The notes: generated by a model from the sequence alone, not told the origin. A stretch of DNA of 64,000 nucleotides from Thalassotalea fonticola (GCF_032911225.1 NZ_CP136600.1:868001-932000), one strand, 5' to 3'. Counted from the stretch's first letter, positions 42,591 through 55,006 are shown. Translations and numbers: made by a program.

Positions 42591-43706
42591 TTAGCTTAAG
42601 GCAACTTTCGGTTCAACAAATTCGAAACCTAGGTTCTCAGCTACTTCACGGACAGTTACTTTACCGTCAACAACGTTCAGGCCGTTTAAGAAATGGCTAT
42701 CTGATAGTAACGCTTCTTTGTAACCTTTGTTTGCTAAGTTAATGATAAACGGTAATGTTGCATTGTTTAATGCAAAGGTAGACGTACGCGGTACAGCACC
42801 TGGCATGTTAGCGACACAATAATGAACAACGTCATCTACGATGAATGTTGGTTCTGCATGAGTTGTTGCGTAAGACGTTTCAATACAACCACCTTGGTCA
42901 ATGGCAACATCAACGATAGCAGAGCCTGGTTTCATATTTTTGATATGTTCTTTGGTAACTAGTTTAGGAGCAGCTGCACCTGGGATAAGAACACCACCGA
43001 TCACTAGATCAGCTTCTAATACATGTTTTTCTAACGCATCAGCAGTAGAGTACACAGCTTTTATTTTATTACCAAATTGCGCATCTAAACGACGTAATAC
43101 GTTGATGTTACGGTCAAGAATGACAACTTCAGCGCCCATGCCTACAGCCATTTGTGCTGCGTTGTTACCAACCATACCACCACCAATAACAACAACTTTA
43201 GCTGGTTCAACACCAGGAACACCACCAAGTAGCATACCGCGACCAGCGTTAGATTTTTCTAGTGCTTGTGCGCCAGCTTGAATCGACATACGGCCAGCAA
43301 CTTCAGACATAGGAGCAAGAAGCGGTAAGCCACCGTGACTATCAGTAACTGTTTCATAAGCGATACAAATTGCTTTTGATTTTACTAAGTCTTCTGTTTG
43401 AGCAAGATCTGGGGCTAAATGCAAGTAAGTGAATAATATTTGACCTTCACGGAGCATTGCACGCTCTACCGCTTGTGGCTCTTTTACTTTTACAATCATT
43501 TCAGCTTTAGCGAAAACTTCACTGGCAGTATCTAAAATTGTTGCGCCAGCAGTTACATAATCAGCATCGGCAAAGCCAATGCCGTTACCTGCATTAGTTT
43601 CAACGAATACGTCATGGCCGTGTGCAATTAATTCACGAACGCTTGCTGGAACCATACCTACGCGGTATTCATGGTTTTTAATTTCTTTAGGTACACCGAT
43701 AATCAT
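42591..43706 (-). CDS. ald: Alanine dehydrogenase
   Basis: A 371-residue NAD-dependent enzyme that interconverts L-alanine and pyruvate plus ammonia. It has the N-terminal GVPKEIKNHEYRVGMVP with the substrate-binding Arg, the Rossmann segment VVVIGGGMVGNNAAQMAVGMG near 167-187, and VVHYCVANMPGAVPRTSTFAL. It is divergent from lrp across 181 bases, so Lrp control of ald is plausible. It lies where many gammaproteobacteria have cydDC between trxB and lrp. Confidence 0.97.
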   Translation of the reverse strand: MIIGVPKEIKNHEYRVGMVPASVRELIAHGHDVFVETNAGNGIGFADADYVTAGATILDTASEVFAKAEMIVKVKEPQAVERAMLREGQILFTYLHLAPDLAQTEDLVKSKAICIAYETVTDSHGGLPLLAPMSEVAGRMSIQAGAQALEKSNAGRGMLLGGVPGVEPAKVVVIGGGMVGNNAAQMAVGMGAEVVILDRNINVLRRLDAQFGNKIKAVYSTADALEKHVLEADLVIGGVLIPGAAAPKLVTKEHIKNMKPGSAIVDVAIDQGGCIETSYATTHAEPTFIVDDVVHYCVANMPGAVPRTSTFALNNATLPFIINLANKGYKEALLSDSHFLNGLNVVDGKVTVREVAENLGFEFVEPKVALS

Positions 43707-43887
43707 AATTAAAATCTCGCTATGTTTTGTTGTAATGTAAATTTCATAGCGATATTTGCTACGAATTGTTATTTGTTTTATTTAAAGCTAGTATATATAG
43801 GCATTTGAAGAATTACATATCGTTATATTTTAAATTGTAGTTTAAAATATCGTAAAGTCTTATTATTTTGGAGTTAAAACCTATATC

Positions 43888-44370
43888 ATGATATCTGATA
43901 GTAAAAAACTTGATCGAATTGATAAAAACATTCTCGTCGAGCTTCAAAATAATGGCCGTTTATCAAACGTTGAATTATCTAAGCGAGTAGGGTTAAGCCC
44001 AACGCCCTGTTTAGAACGTGTTAAAAAGTTAGAACAAGAAGGCGTCATCACGGGTTACAGTGCTAACCTAAACCCACAGGTGTTGAATGCGGCATTATTA
44101 GTCTTTGTTGAAATATCTTTAATTAGGACAGGACCCGATGTGTTTGAAGAGTTTTCAAAAGCGGTAATGGATTTGGATGTAATTCAGGAATGTCATTTGG
44201 TTTCTGGCAGTTTTGATTTTTTATTAAAAACTCGAGTATCTGATATGCAAGCATATCGAAACTTACTTGGTGATGTGTTATTAACCTTGCCATCTGTAAG
44301 TGATAGTAAGACCTATGTTGTCATGGAAGAGGTCAAATCGGGTAATAAACTACCAGTTAGCTATAGATAG
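43888..44370 (+). CDS. lrp: Leucine-responsive regulatory protein Lrp
   Basis: A 160-residue AsnC/Lrp-family global regulator. The helix-turn-helix is RLSNVELSKRVGLSPTPCLERVKKLEQEG (given here as family region ~29-57), and the C-terminal RAM domain has VFVEISL and FDFLLKTRVSDMQAYRNLLGD. It closely resembles E. coli Lrp and sits upstream of ftsK as there. It is divergent from ald, an expected target. Confidence 0.96.
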   Translation: MISDSKKLDRIDKNILVELQNNGRLSNVELSKRVGLSPTPCLERVKKLEQEGVITGYSANLNPQVLNAALLVFVEISLIRTGPDVFEEFSKAVMDLDVIQECHLVSGSFDFLLKTRVSDMQAYRNLLGDVLLTLPSVSDSKTYVVMEEVKSGNKLPVSYR

Positions 44371-44456
44371 TGATAAATAGGCTGTTTAAACATTTTATCT
44401 AACTTAATTTTCTGCTATTTTGGTAGGTATAAAACAATAATTATAATTACAAATTC

Positions 44457-46997
44457 ATGGATGCGACTTTGGCAGCTAAAGAATCTATAAAACTCACTGG
44501 TACACAACGCTTATTAGAGGCGGGGTTAATCTTCACCAGTATTTTCTCCTTGTACTTGATTATCGCTTTAATTAGCTTCGACCCTGCCGATCCTGGTTGG
44601 TCGCAAACTGCTTATCATGCCACTGTTAACAATGCTGGTGGAGCTTTCGGAGCTTATTTATCTGACATCTTTTTATTTGCCTTTGGCACTGTAGCTTATA
44701 GTCTACCTTTTGTTATTGCCATTATTGGTTGGTTGTTATTTCAGCGCATTCATTATCTATTAGAAATTGAGTTTTTTACTTTAGGTTTAAAATTCATCGG
44801 CTTCATGATGTTTTATATTGGCTTAACCTCAATAGCCAGTATGAATTTTGATGATGTGTTTGACTTTTCTGCCGGTGGCATCGTTGGCGATTATATTTCT
44901 TATTCATTATTACCATACTTCAACTTCATTGGCTCAAGTCTCTTATTTCTAGTGTTAACTTGCTCAGGGTTTGTGTTATTAACTGGCTTATCTTTATTTA
45001 CCATAATCGACTTTATTGGTGAGCATGTGATAAAGCTTGTTTTACTGATTAAGTCATTGCTTATTGGCTTTAAGCAGCATTTTAATTCAACGCCGGTCGT
45101 CAAAGGTAAAGTTAAAAAGAAAACTGTAGTTACGGATGAAGAATCTACAACTACAGATAATAGCCCCCAATCTGACGTTGACAGTACTTTAGATAGCGCC
45201 TTTGATGACCAAGCTGATTTGGCTGCGCAATTATTTGGTAGTGCTAATAGTACTCTCGATATTGATAAAAACGGAAGATCTGAGCCGGTAATTGCTGATG
45301 ATGGTTTTGTTGAAATTGATGATTTGATCGATGAGCCGATGATCGCCAATCTAGATGAGAATATTGGTGAGCACGAAGTAGATGCTGCGTTTAAATCTGT
45401 CGATAAAATAGATGTTGAAGATGACGACATTATTGAAAGCAAATCACTAAGCACTGTAAATAAAACAGACAATGTAGAGCAAGAAAATCCTCTTGAACGC
45501 TACAAAGGCATGCCAACTATTGATTTGCTGGATAAGCCAAATCGAACGAAAAATCCGATATCACAAGAAGAGCTGGATTTAGTAAGTCGTTTAGTTGAAA
45601 CCAAACTATTAGATTATGGTGTTATTTGTCAGGTTGTCGATGTCTATCCAGGTCCTGTTATTACTCGCTTCGAACTGGATTTGGCGCCAGGTGTTAAAGT
45701 AAGTAAAATTACCAACTTATCAAAAGATTTGGCTCGTGCCTTATCTGCGGCCAGTGTGCGTGTTGTTGAAGTCATTCCTGGAAAGTCAGTGATTGGAATC
45801 GAAATTCCAAACAAGCATCGCGAGATGGTGCGATTAAGTGAAGTGATTGAAAGCGACATTTTTGTTAATTCAAAATCTTCATTAACTATGGTGCTGGGTA
45901 AAGATATTGCTGGCGATCCCATCATTGCTGATTTAGCCAAAATGCCACATTTGTTAGTTGCTGGTACTACAGGCTCTGGTAAGTCGGTAGTGGTGAATGT
46001 AATGATTGTTAGTATGTTATATAAATCAACACCTGATGATGTACGTTTCATCATGATCGACCCGAAAATGTTAGAGCTGTCTGTGTATGAAGGTATTCCG
46101 CATTTATTATCTGAAGTAGTAACTGATATGAAAGATGCTGCCAATGCCTTGCGTTGGTGTGTAGGGGAGATGGAGCGTCGATATAAATTAATGTCAGCGC
46201 TTGGCGTTCGTAACTTGACGGGTTATAACCAGAAAATTTTAGCTGCTAAGGATAAAGGTGAAGCAATTGTTGATCCGCTGTGGAAGCCAGGCGACAGTAT
46301 GGAAGAAACAGCACCAGAGCTAGAGAAATTACCTAGTATTGTAGTTGTAGTTGATGAGTTTGCTGACATGATCATGATTGTTGGTAAAAAAGTTGAAGAA
46401 TTAATAGCCAGAATTGCACAAAAAGCTCGTGCTGCCGGTATTCACCTTATTCTCGCAACTCAGCGGCCATCCGTAGATGTTATCACCGGTTTAATCAAAG
46501 CCAACATTCCAACTCGTATGGCGTTAACCGTACAATCAAGAATTGATTCAAGGACTATTCTTGATCAACAAGGTGCAGAACAATTACTCGGTAACGGTGA
46601 TATGTTATTCTTACCACAAGGCACCAGTGTGCCATTGCGTGCTCAAGGCGCTTTTGTTGACGATCATGAAGTACATGCTGTAGTTAATGACTGGAAGGCT
46701 CGTGGTAAACCAAGATATATTGAAGAAATATTATCTGGCGATACCTCTGAAGAAATGCTTTTACCGGGCGAAGTTGCAGAAGGTGAAGATCAAGAATCCG
46801 ATGCTTTATATGATGAAGCGCTAATGCACGTAACAGAATCTCGTCGTGCATCAATTTCGGGCGTACAAAGAAAATTCAGAATTGGTTACAATAGAGCGGC
46901 AAGAATTATTGAACAAATGGAAGCCAATGGCGTCGTAAGTAGTCCAGGCCATAATGGTAATAGGGAGGTAATAGCGCCTCCACCAGTGAAAAATTAA
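44457..46997 (+). CDS. ftsK: DNA translocase FtsK
   Basis: An 846-residue divisome protein that pumps chromosomal DNA at the septum and activates XerCD recombination at dif. The N-terminal ~200 residues hold four to five membrane spans. A short acidic linker (~215-345) is far shorter than in E. coli. The motor has Walker A GTTGSGKS at 503-510 and Walker [13 protein letters not shown]. The C-terminal winged-helix gamma domain ([20 protein letters not shown]) reads KOPS sites. It is followed by lolA after eight bases. Confidence 0.97.
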   Translation: MDATLAAKESIKLTGTQRLLEAGLIFTSIFSLYLIIALISFDPADPGWSQTAYHATVNNAGGAFGAYLSDIFLFAFGTVAYSLPFVIAIIGWLLFQRIHYLLEIEFFTLGLKFIGFMMFYIGLTSIASMNFDDVFDFSAGGIVGDYISYSLLPYFNFIGSSLLFLVLTCSGFVLLTGLSLFTIIDFIGEHVIKLVLLIKSLLIGFKQHFNSTPVVKGKVKKKTVVTDEESTTTDNSPQSDVDSTLDSAFDDQADLAAQLFGSANSTLDIDKNGRSEPVIADDGFVEIDDLIDEPMIANLDENIGEHEVDAAFKSVDKIDVEDDDIIESKSLSTVNKTDNVEQENPLERYKGMPTIDLLDKPNRTKNPISQEELDLVSRLVETKLLDYGVICQVVDVYPGPVITRFELDLAPGVKVSKITNLSKDLARALSAASVRVVEVIPGKSVIGIEIPNKHREMVRLSEVIESDIFVNSKSSLTMVLGKDIAGDPIIADLAKMPHLLVAGTTGSGKSVVVNVMIVSMLYKSTPDDVRFIMIDPKMLELSVYEGIPHLLSEVVTDMKDAANALRWCVGEMERRYKLMSALGVRNLTGYNQKILAAKDKGEAIVDPLWKPGDSMEETAPELEKLPSIVVVVDEFADMIMIVGKKVEELIARIAQKARAAGIHLILATQRPSVDVITGLIKANIPTRMALTVQSRIDSRTILDQQGAEQLLGNGDMLFLPQGTSVPLRAQGAFVDDHEVHAVVNDWKARGKPRYIEEILSGDTSEEMLLPGEVAEGEDQESDALYDEALMHVTESRRASISGVQRKFRIGYNRAARIIEQMEANGVVSSPGHNGNREVIAPPPVKN

Positions 46998-47005
46998 GAA
47001 GTGAT

Positions 47006-47638
47006 ATGTCGAAACTAACATTCGTTACAAAATTATTGCCAGCAACCTTGCTGGCTTTATCTTTAGGCTTTGCCAATGCAGTCGAAACTGACCCTAAAGT
47101 GGTTTTAAAAGATAAACTCAATACAGTAAAAGGTTTTAGCTCATCGTTTACTCAAGACGTAATAGACACTGATGGTAATGTATTACAAAATTCAAGTGGT
47201 ACCTTAGCGGTTAAACGACCTAACCTTATTTATTGGGAAACCCGAGCACCTGATGAAACCCTAGTGGTTAGCGATGGTAATACCTTATGGTTTTATAATC
47301 CGTTTGTAGAACAAGTTTCAGCATTTAATATCTCAAATGCAGTAACTAATACGCCGATTTTATTATTGTCGGGATTAAATGATGAAGCTTGGCAAGATTA
47401 TGGCGTAGCTAGGATCAATGAAAACGAATTTCGCATCACCTCATTGAATGAAGATGCACAAGTTAAAAGCTTGCACTTAGTATTTTCGGATAATGATTTG
47501 ATCAAGTTTACGGTTAGCGATGCAACAGGGCAGTTGAGTCATTTTAATTTGACAAACTTAGTCTCAAATCCATTACCAGAGGACTCAATGTTTATCTTTA
47601 CCTTACCTGAAGGTGTGGACTTTGATGACCAAAGATAA
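47006..47638 (+). CDS. lolA: Outer-membrane lipoprotein carrier protein LolA
   Basis: A 210-residue periplasmic chaperone that ferries lipoproteins from LolCDE to LolB. The signal peptide ends at GFANA. The mature domain has [38 protein letters not shown] (in two halves) and [11 protein letters not shown], typical of LolA. It is sandwiched between ftsK and rarA, the conserved position; its last codons overlap rarA. Confidence 0.96.
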   Translation: MSKLTFVTKLLPATLLALSLGFANAVETDPKVVLKDKLNTVKGFSSSFTQDVIDTDGNVLQNSSGTLAVKRPNLIYWETRAPDETLVVSDGNTLWFYNPFVEQVSAFNISNAVTNTPILLLSGLNDEAWQDYGVARINENEFRITSLNEDAQVKSLHLVFSDNDLIKFTVSDATGQLSHFNLTNLVSNPLPEDSMFIFTLPEGVDFDDQR

Positions 47639-48983
47639 TGGTAGCCTGTCGTTAGAGTTTGACCACCAATCATCATTTGCGCCACTAGCGGCAAGAATGC
47701 GCCCCGAAGTGCTTGCTGATTACATTGGTCAAAAACATTTATTATCGGACGGCAAACCGTTAAAAGTTGCGATTGAACAGGGGCTTTGTCATTCCTTAAT
47801 ATTTTGGGGCCCGCCAGGTACGGGAAAAACCACTTTAGCTGAGCTCATTGCAACGTATGCTAACGCTGAAATAGAGCGTATTTCAGCGGTAACTTCTGGT
47901 GTTAAAGAAATACGCGCATCCATAGAAAAAGCCAAATTAACTGCGCAAGCAAGAAACCGTCGTACTATATTATTTGTTGATGAGGTTCATCGATTTAATA
48001 AATCACAACAAGACGCGTTTTTGCCTTTTATTGAAGACGGTACCATAACTTTTATTGGCGCCACCACTGAAAACCCATCGTTTGAGTTAAATCAGGCTTT
48101 ACTGTCTAGAGCACGAGTGTATTTATTACAAAAGCTTTCTGACGACGATTTAAACACTGTATTAGGGCGAGCACTTGCAGATAAAGATAAAGGCTATGGT
48201 AACTATGACATTTCATTAGAGCCAAAAGCACAAGTATCATTATTGGCACTAGCCAACGGTGATGCAAGAAGGTTGCTTAACCTGTTAGAGAACTGCTTTG
48301 ATATTAGTGAACAATCTAACTCTAAGGTCATTATCAGCCTAGATATCGTTAATATGGTTGCCGGTGAAAAACAAGCCTTATATGACAAAGGCGGTGATCA
48401 TTTTTACGATTTAATCAGCGCTTTTCATAAATCAGTACGCGGCTCTGATCCTGATGCAGCTTTATACTGGTATTGTCGAATTTTAGAAGGTGGTGGTGAT
48501 CCTCTATATGTTGGCCGACGTTTACTAGCCATTGCCAGTGAAGATATTGGTAATGCCGATCCACGTGCCATGCAATTAGCCATAAATGCTTGGGATACTT
48601 ATCATCGAGTTGGTCCAAGTGAAGGTGAAAGGGCGATAGCACAGGCGACTGTGTATATGGCATTGGCACCTAAAAGTAACGCAGTATATACGGCCTTTAA
48701 AAAGGCAAGAGAATTAGCCAAAGATACTGGTCACTTAGAGGTTCCATTGCACTTGCGAAATGCCACCTCAAAATTAACTAAAGAATTAGGTCATGGCAGC
48801 GATTATCGATATGCTCATGATGAACCGGGCGCCTATGCTGCAGGTGAAAGCTATTTTCCCGAGTTAATAGATCATGCTAGTTTCTATCAACCTACCGATC
48901 GCGGATTAGAAAAAAAACTGCAAGAAAAACTCAACTATTTGCGTCAACTAGACCGTATGGAGGCTAATAAACGTTATGAATAA
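47625..48983 (+). CDS. rarA: Replication-associated recombination protein RarA
   Basis: A 452-residue AAA+ ATPase related to clamp loaders that acts at stalled forks. It has [21 protein letters not shown], Walker [10 protein letters not shown], Walker [18 protein letters not shown], and the C-terminal [17 protein letters not shown] tetramerisation domain. I chose ATG 47625, since family members begin just before the SLEF/PLA segment; an in-frame GTG at 47613 is possible. It overlaps lolA by 14 bases and crcB by 8. Confidence 0.96.
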   Translation: MTKDNGSLSLEFDHQSSFAPLAARMRPEVLADYIGQKHLLSDGKPLKVAIEQGLCHSLIFWGPPGTGKTTLAELIATYANAEIERISAVTSGVKEIRASIEKAKLTAQARNRRTILFVDEVHRFNKSQQDAFLPFIEDGTITFIGATTENPSFELNQALLSRARVYLLQKLSDDDLNTVLGRALADKDKGYGNYDISLEPKAQVSLLALANGDARRLLNLLENCFDISEQSNSKVIISLDIVNMVAGEKQALYDKGGDHFYDLISAFHKSVRGSDPDAALYWYCRILEGGGDPLYVGRRLLAIASEDIGNADPRAMQLAINAWDTYHRVGPSEGERAIAQATVYMALAPKSNAVYTAFKKARELAKDTGHLEVPLHLRNATSKLTKELGHGSDYRYAHDEPGAYAAGESYFPELIDHASFYQPTDRGLEKKLQEKLNYLRQLDRMEANKRYE

Positions 48984-49353
48984 CGCGATGATATATTTGT
49001 TTATTGCCATTGGTGGTGCAGGCGGCGCATGTTTACGTTTTTTTATTGCGCAATTAGTCTTAAATTTGCTCGGAAAAGGTTTCCCTTTTGCGACCTTGAT
49101 CGTTAATATAACGGGCTCGCTCATTATGGGTGTTTTATACGGATTAATAGAACAAGGTGTCATCGAAGTCGTTTTGTACCGAACATTATTAGGTATTGGA
49201 TTTCTTGGTGCTTTCACCACTTTTTCAACGTTTTCATTAGATACATTGTTGTTATTACAACAAGGTGAGATAATGAAAGCCATGTTAAACGTTCTTTTAA
49301 ATGTGGTGCTATGTGTATTAGCGGCAGGTTTAGGAATGTTTTTTACAAAATAA
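48976..49353 (+). CDS. crcB: Fluoride channel CrcB/Fluc
   Basis: A 125-residue inner-membrane protein with four helices. It has [15 protein letters not shown], the characteristic [16 protein letters not shown] with the conserved Asn, and [16 protein letters not shown] with the phenylalanine track. Dual-topology dimers export fluoride. It overlaps rarA (ATGAATAAC) and precedes serS by 23 bases. No fluoride riboswitch is apparent, as expected for an operon-internal gene. Confidence 0.95.
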   Translation: MNNAMIYLFIAIGGAGGACLRFFIAQLVLNLLGKGFPFATLIVNITGSLIMGVLYGLIEQGVIEVVLYRTLLGIGFLGAFTTFSTFSLDTLLLLQQGEIMKAMLNVLLNVVLCVLAAGLGMFFTK

Positions 49354-49370
49354 ATTATATATTACAGTGA

Positions 49371-50657
<1,287 letters not shown>

Positions 50658-50685
50658 TTAGATTCTGCATATATATTATCCCTTC

Positions 50686-50712
50686 AAAAGCGCCTCAACG
50701 GCGCTTTTTTAA
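50686..50712 (+). terminator. Intrinsic terminator after serS
   Basis: AAAGCGCC-TCAAC-GGCGCTTTTTT. Confidence 0.92.
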
Positions 50713-50732
50713 TTCATGGCTTAAATTCTGTT
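50706..50732. repeat. Post-terminator repeat, copy 2 (uninterrupted)
   Basis: TTTTTAATTCATGG runs directly into CTTAAATTCTGTT. Both halves recur after the ppsA terminator (18499-18554), where 29 bases separate them. Confidence 0.6.
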
Positions 50733-50924
50733 ACTTTAGGGGCGAAGGAATGCCAACCTAATGCTGGCTCAATTTATGAGCAAACGACTTTACTGAACAA
50801 TAGTAAATGTAAATACTTTTATCTTAAATGTACTAAACTTTGTTCTAGAACAATAGCCATAAACATCATATGGATATATAATGCCTGCACGTAAAAAACG
50901 TACCAATTTAAATAAGGTTTCAAC

Positions 50925-52046
50925 ATGCCAATTCGTCGTAGTAGAAGTAAAGGAAACACCATATTTTTACCCTCTAATTCACGTTATAATCAGTATTTAC
51001 TTGCTGAATTTAAGATCACTGATGAATTATTAGAGCATTTAAAGGCAGATGAAAATGCTGACAAATTAAAACCTTGGCAAAATTTTTATCAAAATATCTC
51101 TGAGCAGTTGTTCACTATTTGTGAAGATGAAGAGATTGATAATGTACATTTTATTGCTAATGACAAATTACCACGCGTTAGGTTTAACCAAGAAATTCGT
51201 CATTGGGAAACAGAACAACAAATGTTGATATTCTACAACCCTGAATTTCATCAGTTTTATAAAGCCCATTTTGATCCAACAGTGCGTGCTAAAAAGATCT
51301 CAATCTTATTTTTAGCTGCTGGGGATTCTATTCGTACTAGTGCGGCTGGCTATCACACAAAAGTTCGTAGTGTTGTAGCAAGATTGATAGAAAAACTTGG
51401 CGTAAGTGCTGAAAGTGTACGTTTACGTGATCATCAACATTTAACTTACGATTTGTTTGCTAAAGATAAAGGCGTTGAAGGCACAAATAGCCATAAATTA
51501 CGTTTAATAAATAACCGTTATAAAGCATCAAATGTAATTTTACCTAAGAAAAACGACACCATTAGTTATGTAGTTGCCAGCTTAACTATCTCTCGTCGTT
51601 TATTACAACGTGCTAATGTGAAGTTGGTTGGGCAAGGATCTTATACAGATTTTTATCAGATGCTTAGTGATTCATGTACGAAAGCGGCTAAAAAGAATGG
51701 TTTAACCAATGGTGCGTTTATTGCCAATGGACTTACACCAATTATTCGCAATAGTTCAACAGTACCTGAACAGAAAGTTGGAGAGTTGCAGTTATTAGGT
51801 TTCGACCCTAAAGAGGCTAATGATGAATTTTACAGCAGCTGGAAAGATGACCGCTTAGTTGATTATGTGCAAGTTGTATTTGCCGCAACAGAGCAAGATG
51901 TTGAAGACAATGGTTATAGTGAGTTTCTTAAAAGAGTCGATCGTTCTTTAAGTTTGTTTGCCAAAGATCTTGATATGACCCCCAAGCATGAAGAGATAGC
52001 AATTCGTTTCCACCAACACCTTGCCTATCATTTTAATGAAGAATAA
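50925..52046 (+). CDS. DUF3083-like protein of unknown function
   Basis: A 373-residue soluble protein with a basic N-terminus (MPIRRSRSKGNTIFLP) and no signal peptide or membrane span. The sequence, for example FLAAGDSIRTSAAGYHTKVR and LRDHQHLTYDLFAKDKGVEG, looks like the DUF3083 family of Alteromonadales; this family call is from memory and uncertain. Function unknown. ATG 50925 follows AAGG. A separate out-of-frame start at 50881 encodes MPARKKRTNLNK and overlaps the gene's beginning. Confidence 0.78.
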   Translation: MPIRRSRSKGNTIFLPSNSRYNQYLLAEFKITDELLEHLKADENADKLKPWQNFYQNISEQLFTICEDEEIDNVHFIANDKLPRVRFNQEIRHWETEQQMLIFYNPEFHQFYKAHFDPTVRAKKISILFLAAGDSIRTSAAGYHTKVRSVVARLIEKLGVSAESVRLRDHQHLTYDLFAKDKGVEGTNSHKLRLINNRYKASNVILPKKNDTISYVVASLTISRRLLQRANVKLVGQGSYTDFYQMLSDSCTKAAKKNGLTNGAFIANGLTPIIRNSSTVPEQKVGELQLLGFDPKEANDEFYSSWKDDRLVDYVQVVFAATEQDVEDNGYSEFLKRVDRSLSLFAKDLDMTPKHEEIAIRFHQHLAYHFNEE

Positions 52047-52082
52047 TTAGATAGCTCCAATAATAGACAAGCAATAAAAAAG

Positions 52083-52112
52083 AAAGGCTATATAAAAATA
52101 TAGCCTTTTTAG
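52083..52112. terminator. Terminator between convergent genes
   Basis: AAAGGCTATA/TATAGCCTTT encloses a six-base loop and is followed by T-rich sequence on the plus strand and A-rich on the other side. Confidence 0.85.
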
Positions 52113-52141
52113 TTTTTATAGAAAACTTATACTGTTTGCTA

Positions 52142-54367
52142 TTAAACAGCCATAGGTTTCATTGGCAGGTCTCTATATCGTTTACCTGATGCGGCAAATA
52201 TAGCATTACTTAATGCCGGTGCAAATGGCGAAACACCAGGCTCACCCAAGCCTGTTGGCTTTTCATCTGAATCGATAATATGCACACGAACATTTGGCAT
52301 ATCTGAAATACGCATAACAGGGTAGTTATGGAAGTTTGAATTAACCACCGCACCATCTTTAAAAGAGATTTCAGTAGCTAGCGCCAGTGACATTCCCATA
52401 ACAACAGCACCTTCCATTTGTGCCGTTGCGCCGTCAGTATTGAGTACTTGGCCACAATCAATGGCGCAATCAACATTCAGCACTTTAATGTTATCGCCAT
52501 CAACTTTTACATGCACAGCCATTGCCACATAACTACGAAAACTATGATGCACGGCAATACCCATACCTTCACCTTTAGGTAATGTTTTACCAAAGTCGGA
52601 GTGTTTTGCTGCTAGTGCAAGGGTCGCCTTCGAGCGAGCTACTTGTTCAGCCTGCTTTGGATCTTCATTAGCATCATAAATATTGTTAAGCATAGTAAAT
52701 GTATCTTTTCCTGCCGCAACTGCTAATTCATCAGCAAAAGTTCCAAAGGCGAAACCATAAAATATTGCATAAACGGCACGATACCAACCTATACGCGTAT
52801 GAGCAGGAGCAAGGCCTGTCTCACTTCTATAATTCTTAATACCAAATGGGTGGTTATCTACATCACCTAGTGTTTTCGCTGGTGCACGGTCAAGACCTTC
52901 TTGAAACAAGGAATTAATGGAAGGAAACGCAGCGCGATGCAACCAACCGGTAACTTGACCATCTGCATCTAATGACGCCTCAATATGTTGAGCATTAATC
53001 GAATGATAGAATCCGGTGCGCATATCTTCTTCACGTGACCAAATAAGTTGTACAGGCGCTTTTATTTGCTGTGAAATTACCGCTGCTTCATGCACGTAGT
53101 CACATTTGAATTTACGACCAAATGCACCGCCAGCCATCATTACATTTACATAAATGTCTTTTTCTTCACGGCCAAGTACTTGTGCTAACACTTTTTGAAT
53201 ATCAGCTGGACTTTGGGTTGACGCCCAAACTTCACAACTTGTGTCTGTCACTGAAACTACACTGGCATTAGGCTCCATTGGTGCGTGGGACAAATGCCCG
53301 CCGGTATAAGTTGCTTTAATTAATTTATCTGCAGATTTAAAAGCACCATCTAGATCACCTCGTTGTTTGGCAAGTTCGGCTGGTTTTTCAACATTGTTAA
53401 CCAACTCTGCTTTATATTCTTTGGTGTTATAAACTTTATTCGGACCAAGATCCCATTCAACCACTAACTGTTTCACAGCCTGCTGAGCTGTCCATGAATT
53501 GTCGGCAACGACGGCAACTGCACCCACTGAACTAAAGGGATGTTTAATCGGACTGATTTCGACAACATCGATTACGCCAGAGATTTTAAGTGCCGCGGTT
53601 TTATCTAATGACTTTAATTTTCCACCAAGTACCGGGCAATGCGTTACTGCCGCATATTTCATTCCAGGTAGTTTTGTGTCAACGCCATAGGTACGTGTGC
53701 CTACAACAACTTTACCTTGATCGTGTCTGTCTAGGGCTTTACCAATGTATTTGAATTGTTCTTTTGTTTTTAGTACTGGTTCTTTGGGGGGGGCAACATT
53801 AGCAGCTAAACTGGCTAACTCGCCATAAGCTAATTTTTGTTTATTAAGCTTATTAATGACAAAGTGGTTTTGTGCAAAACAATCACTCGCGTTAACATTC
53901 CATACTTTTGCGGCAGCGATAATTAACATTTCTTTTGCCGAGGCACCAGCTTTACGCATTGGCTCGTACATTTTACGAATACTCGCAGAGCCGCCTGTTG
54001 CTTGACTGCCGTATTTAGCTTCATTTCCTTCGCCTTGCTCAATTGTCACTCTTGACCAGTCAGCTTCCATTTCATCGGCTACTGCCGCAGGTAATGCTGT
54101 TGAAATACCTTGGCCCATTTCACAACGGCCACAAAATAGTAATAAGTCACCATTGTCGCTTAAATGTATAAAGGCATTAGGGTTAAATTCAGATGCTGTG
54201 GATTTTGCTGATGTAATATTTGGTATTGAAACGCCTAATACTAATCCTCCAGCAGTTATGCCGGTTGCTTTTAAAAAGCCGCGACGACTCATTTTTGTAA
54301 TTGTACTAATTGCTGGAGTGTTGTTTTGATAATATGCCGAAAGGGCTTCAGTTACATGCTTGTTCAT
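52142..54367 (-). CDS. Molybdopterin-binding subunit of xanthine-dehydrogenase-family oxidoreductase (IorB type)
   Basis: A 741-residue molybdenum hydroxylase large subunit. A Tat signal (MSRRGFLKATGITAGGLVLG, residues ~27-46) points to export in folded form. Molybdopterin-cytosine-dinucleotide-binding segments include RCEMGQGISTALPAAVADEM, MAGGAFGRKFKCDYVHEAA and GEPGVSPFAPAL, with the catalytic Glu of GEPG. It resembles isoquinoline 1-oxidoreductase beta/periplasmic aldehyde oxidases. The substrate is unknown. It pairs with the 2Fe-2S gene one base upstream. No FAD subunit or cytochrome partner is adjacent. Confidence 0.9.
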   Translation of the reverse strand: MNKHVTEALSAYYQNNTPAISTITKMSRRGFLKATGITAGGLVLGVSIPNITSAKSTASEFNPNAFIHLSDNGDLLLFCGRCEMGQGISTALPAAVADEMEADWSRVTIEQGEGNEAKYGSQATGGSASIRKMYEPMRKAGASAKEMLIIAAAKVWNVNASDCFAQNHFVINKLNKQKLAYGELASLAANVAPPKEPVLKTKEQFKYIGKALDRHDQGKVVVGTRTYGVDTKLPGMKYAAVTHCPVLGGKLKSLDKTAALKISGVIDVVEISPIKHPFSSVGAVAVVADNSWTAQQAVKQLVVEWDLGPNKVYNTKEYKAELVNNVEKPAELAKQRGDLDGAFKSADKLIKATYTGGHLSHAPMEPNASVVSVTDTSCEVWASTQSPADIQKVLAQVLGREEKDIYVNVMMAGGAFGRKFKCDYVHEAAVISQQIKAPVQLIWSREEDMRTGFYHSINAQHIEASLDADGQVTGWLHRAAFPSINSLFQEGLDRAPAKTLGDVDNHPFGIKNYRSETGLAPAHTRIGWYRAVYAIFYGFAFGTFADELAVAAGKDTFTMLNNIYDANEDPKQAEQVARSKATLALAAKHSDFGKTLPKGEGMGIAVHHSFRSYVAMAVHVKVDGDNIKVLNVDCAIDCGQVLNTDGATAQMEGAVVMGMSLALATEISFKDGAVVNSNFHNYPVMRISDMPNVRVHIIDSDEKPTGLGEPGVSPFAPALSNAIFAASGKRYRDLPMKPMAV

Positions 54368-54368
54368 G

Positions 54369-54836
54369 TTAAACCTCCTTAGCTAAATCGTATGCGACAG
54401 ACTTGATGGCTTTCTTAATCCGCTGATAAGTCCCACATCGGCATATATTACCTTGCATGGCATTATTTATTTCTGCATCGGTTGGTTTTTCGTTGCTTGC
54501 TAAAAAGCTGGCGGCATTCATAATTTGACCGGCTTGGCAGTATCCACATTGTGGTACGTTATTATCTAACCAGGCTTTTTGCAGGGGATGGTCACCATTT
54601 TTTGATAAACCTTCTATAGTAGTAACTGACTTACCTACTAATGAGCTAACCGGCAATATGCATGAGCGTGTAGCCACACCGTCAACATGAACAGTACAAG
54701 CGCCACATAATCCACTACCACACCCAAACTTTGTGCCAGTGAATTCTAACCTGTCACGCAAATACCATAACAATGGCATGCTTTCATCTACGTCAATTGG
54801 CTGGTCTACGCCATTAATTTTAATAGTTTTGCTCAT
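54369..54836 (-). CDS. 2Fe-2S subunit of molybdenum hydroxylase (IorA type)
   Basis: A 155-residue electron-transfer subunit. The plant-ferredoxin-type cluster is [20 protein letters not shown] near 35-54. The helical second cluster domain has [13 protein letters not shown] near 97-109 and GNICRCGTY near 129-137. It passes electrons from the molybdenum centre of the next gene. It has no signal of its own, so it is probably co-exported with the Tat-tagged large subunit. A 33-bp palindrome lies 18 bases before its start. Confidence 0.94.
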   Translation of the reverse strand: MSKTIKINGVDQPIDVDESMPLLWYLRDRLEFTGTKFGCGSGLCGACTVHVDGVATRSCILPVSSLVGKSVTTIEGLSKNGDHPLQKAWLDNNVPQCGYCQAGQIMNAASFLASNEKPTDAEINNAMQGNICRCGTYQRIKKAIKSVAYDLAKEV

Positions 54837-54854
54837 AGTCGTTCTCTTTAGAAG

Positions 54855-54887
54855 GTATATTAATAAGTTAATAACTTATTAATATAC
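54855..54887. promoter_or_regulatory. 33-bp perfect palindrome upstream of the molybdenum hydroxylase operon
   Basis: Sixteen-base arms (GTATATTAATAAGTTA and its complement) flank a single central A. The position, 18 bases before the start codon of the 2Fe-2S gene, fits an operator for a dimeric repressor overlapping the transcription start. The regulator is not identified. It is too A+T-rich, and lacks a T-run, to be a usual terminator. Confidence 0.6.
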
Positions 54888-55006
54888 ATTAAAATAGAAA
54901 ATAAACACTATGGATGGCGTCTTCTTTAATTGTAAGAAATTATAAATAAGGCGTTATACCAGTTTACGTAAGTATTTAGTCAACTCAGTGCTTATGCATG
55001 ATGGTA

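Noticed and set aside
44900-46144. Long minus-strand frames inside ftsK (190 and 166 codons)
   Set aside because: They lie wholly antisense to conserved FtsK motor and linker sequence and have low-complexity Ser/Thr-rich translations typical of shadows.
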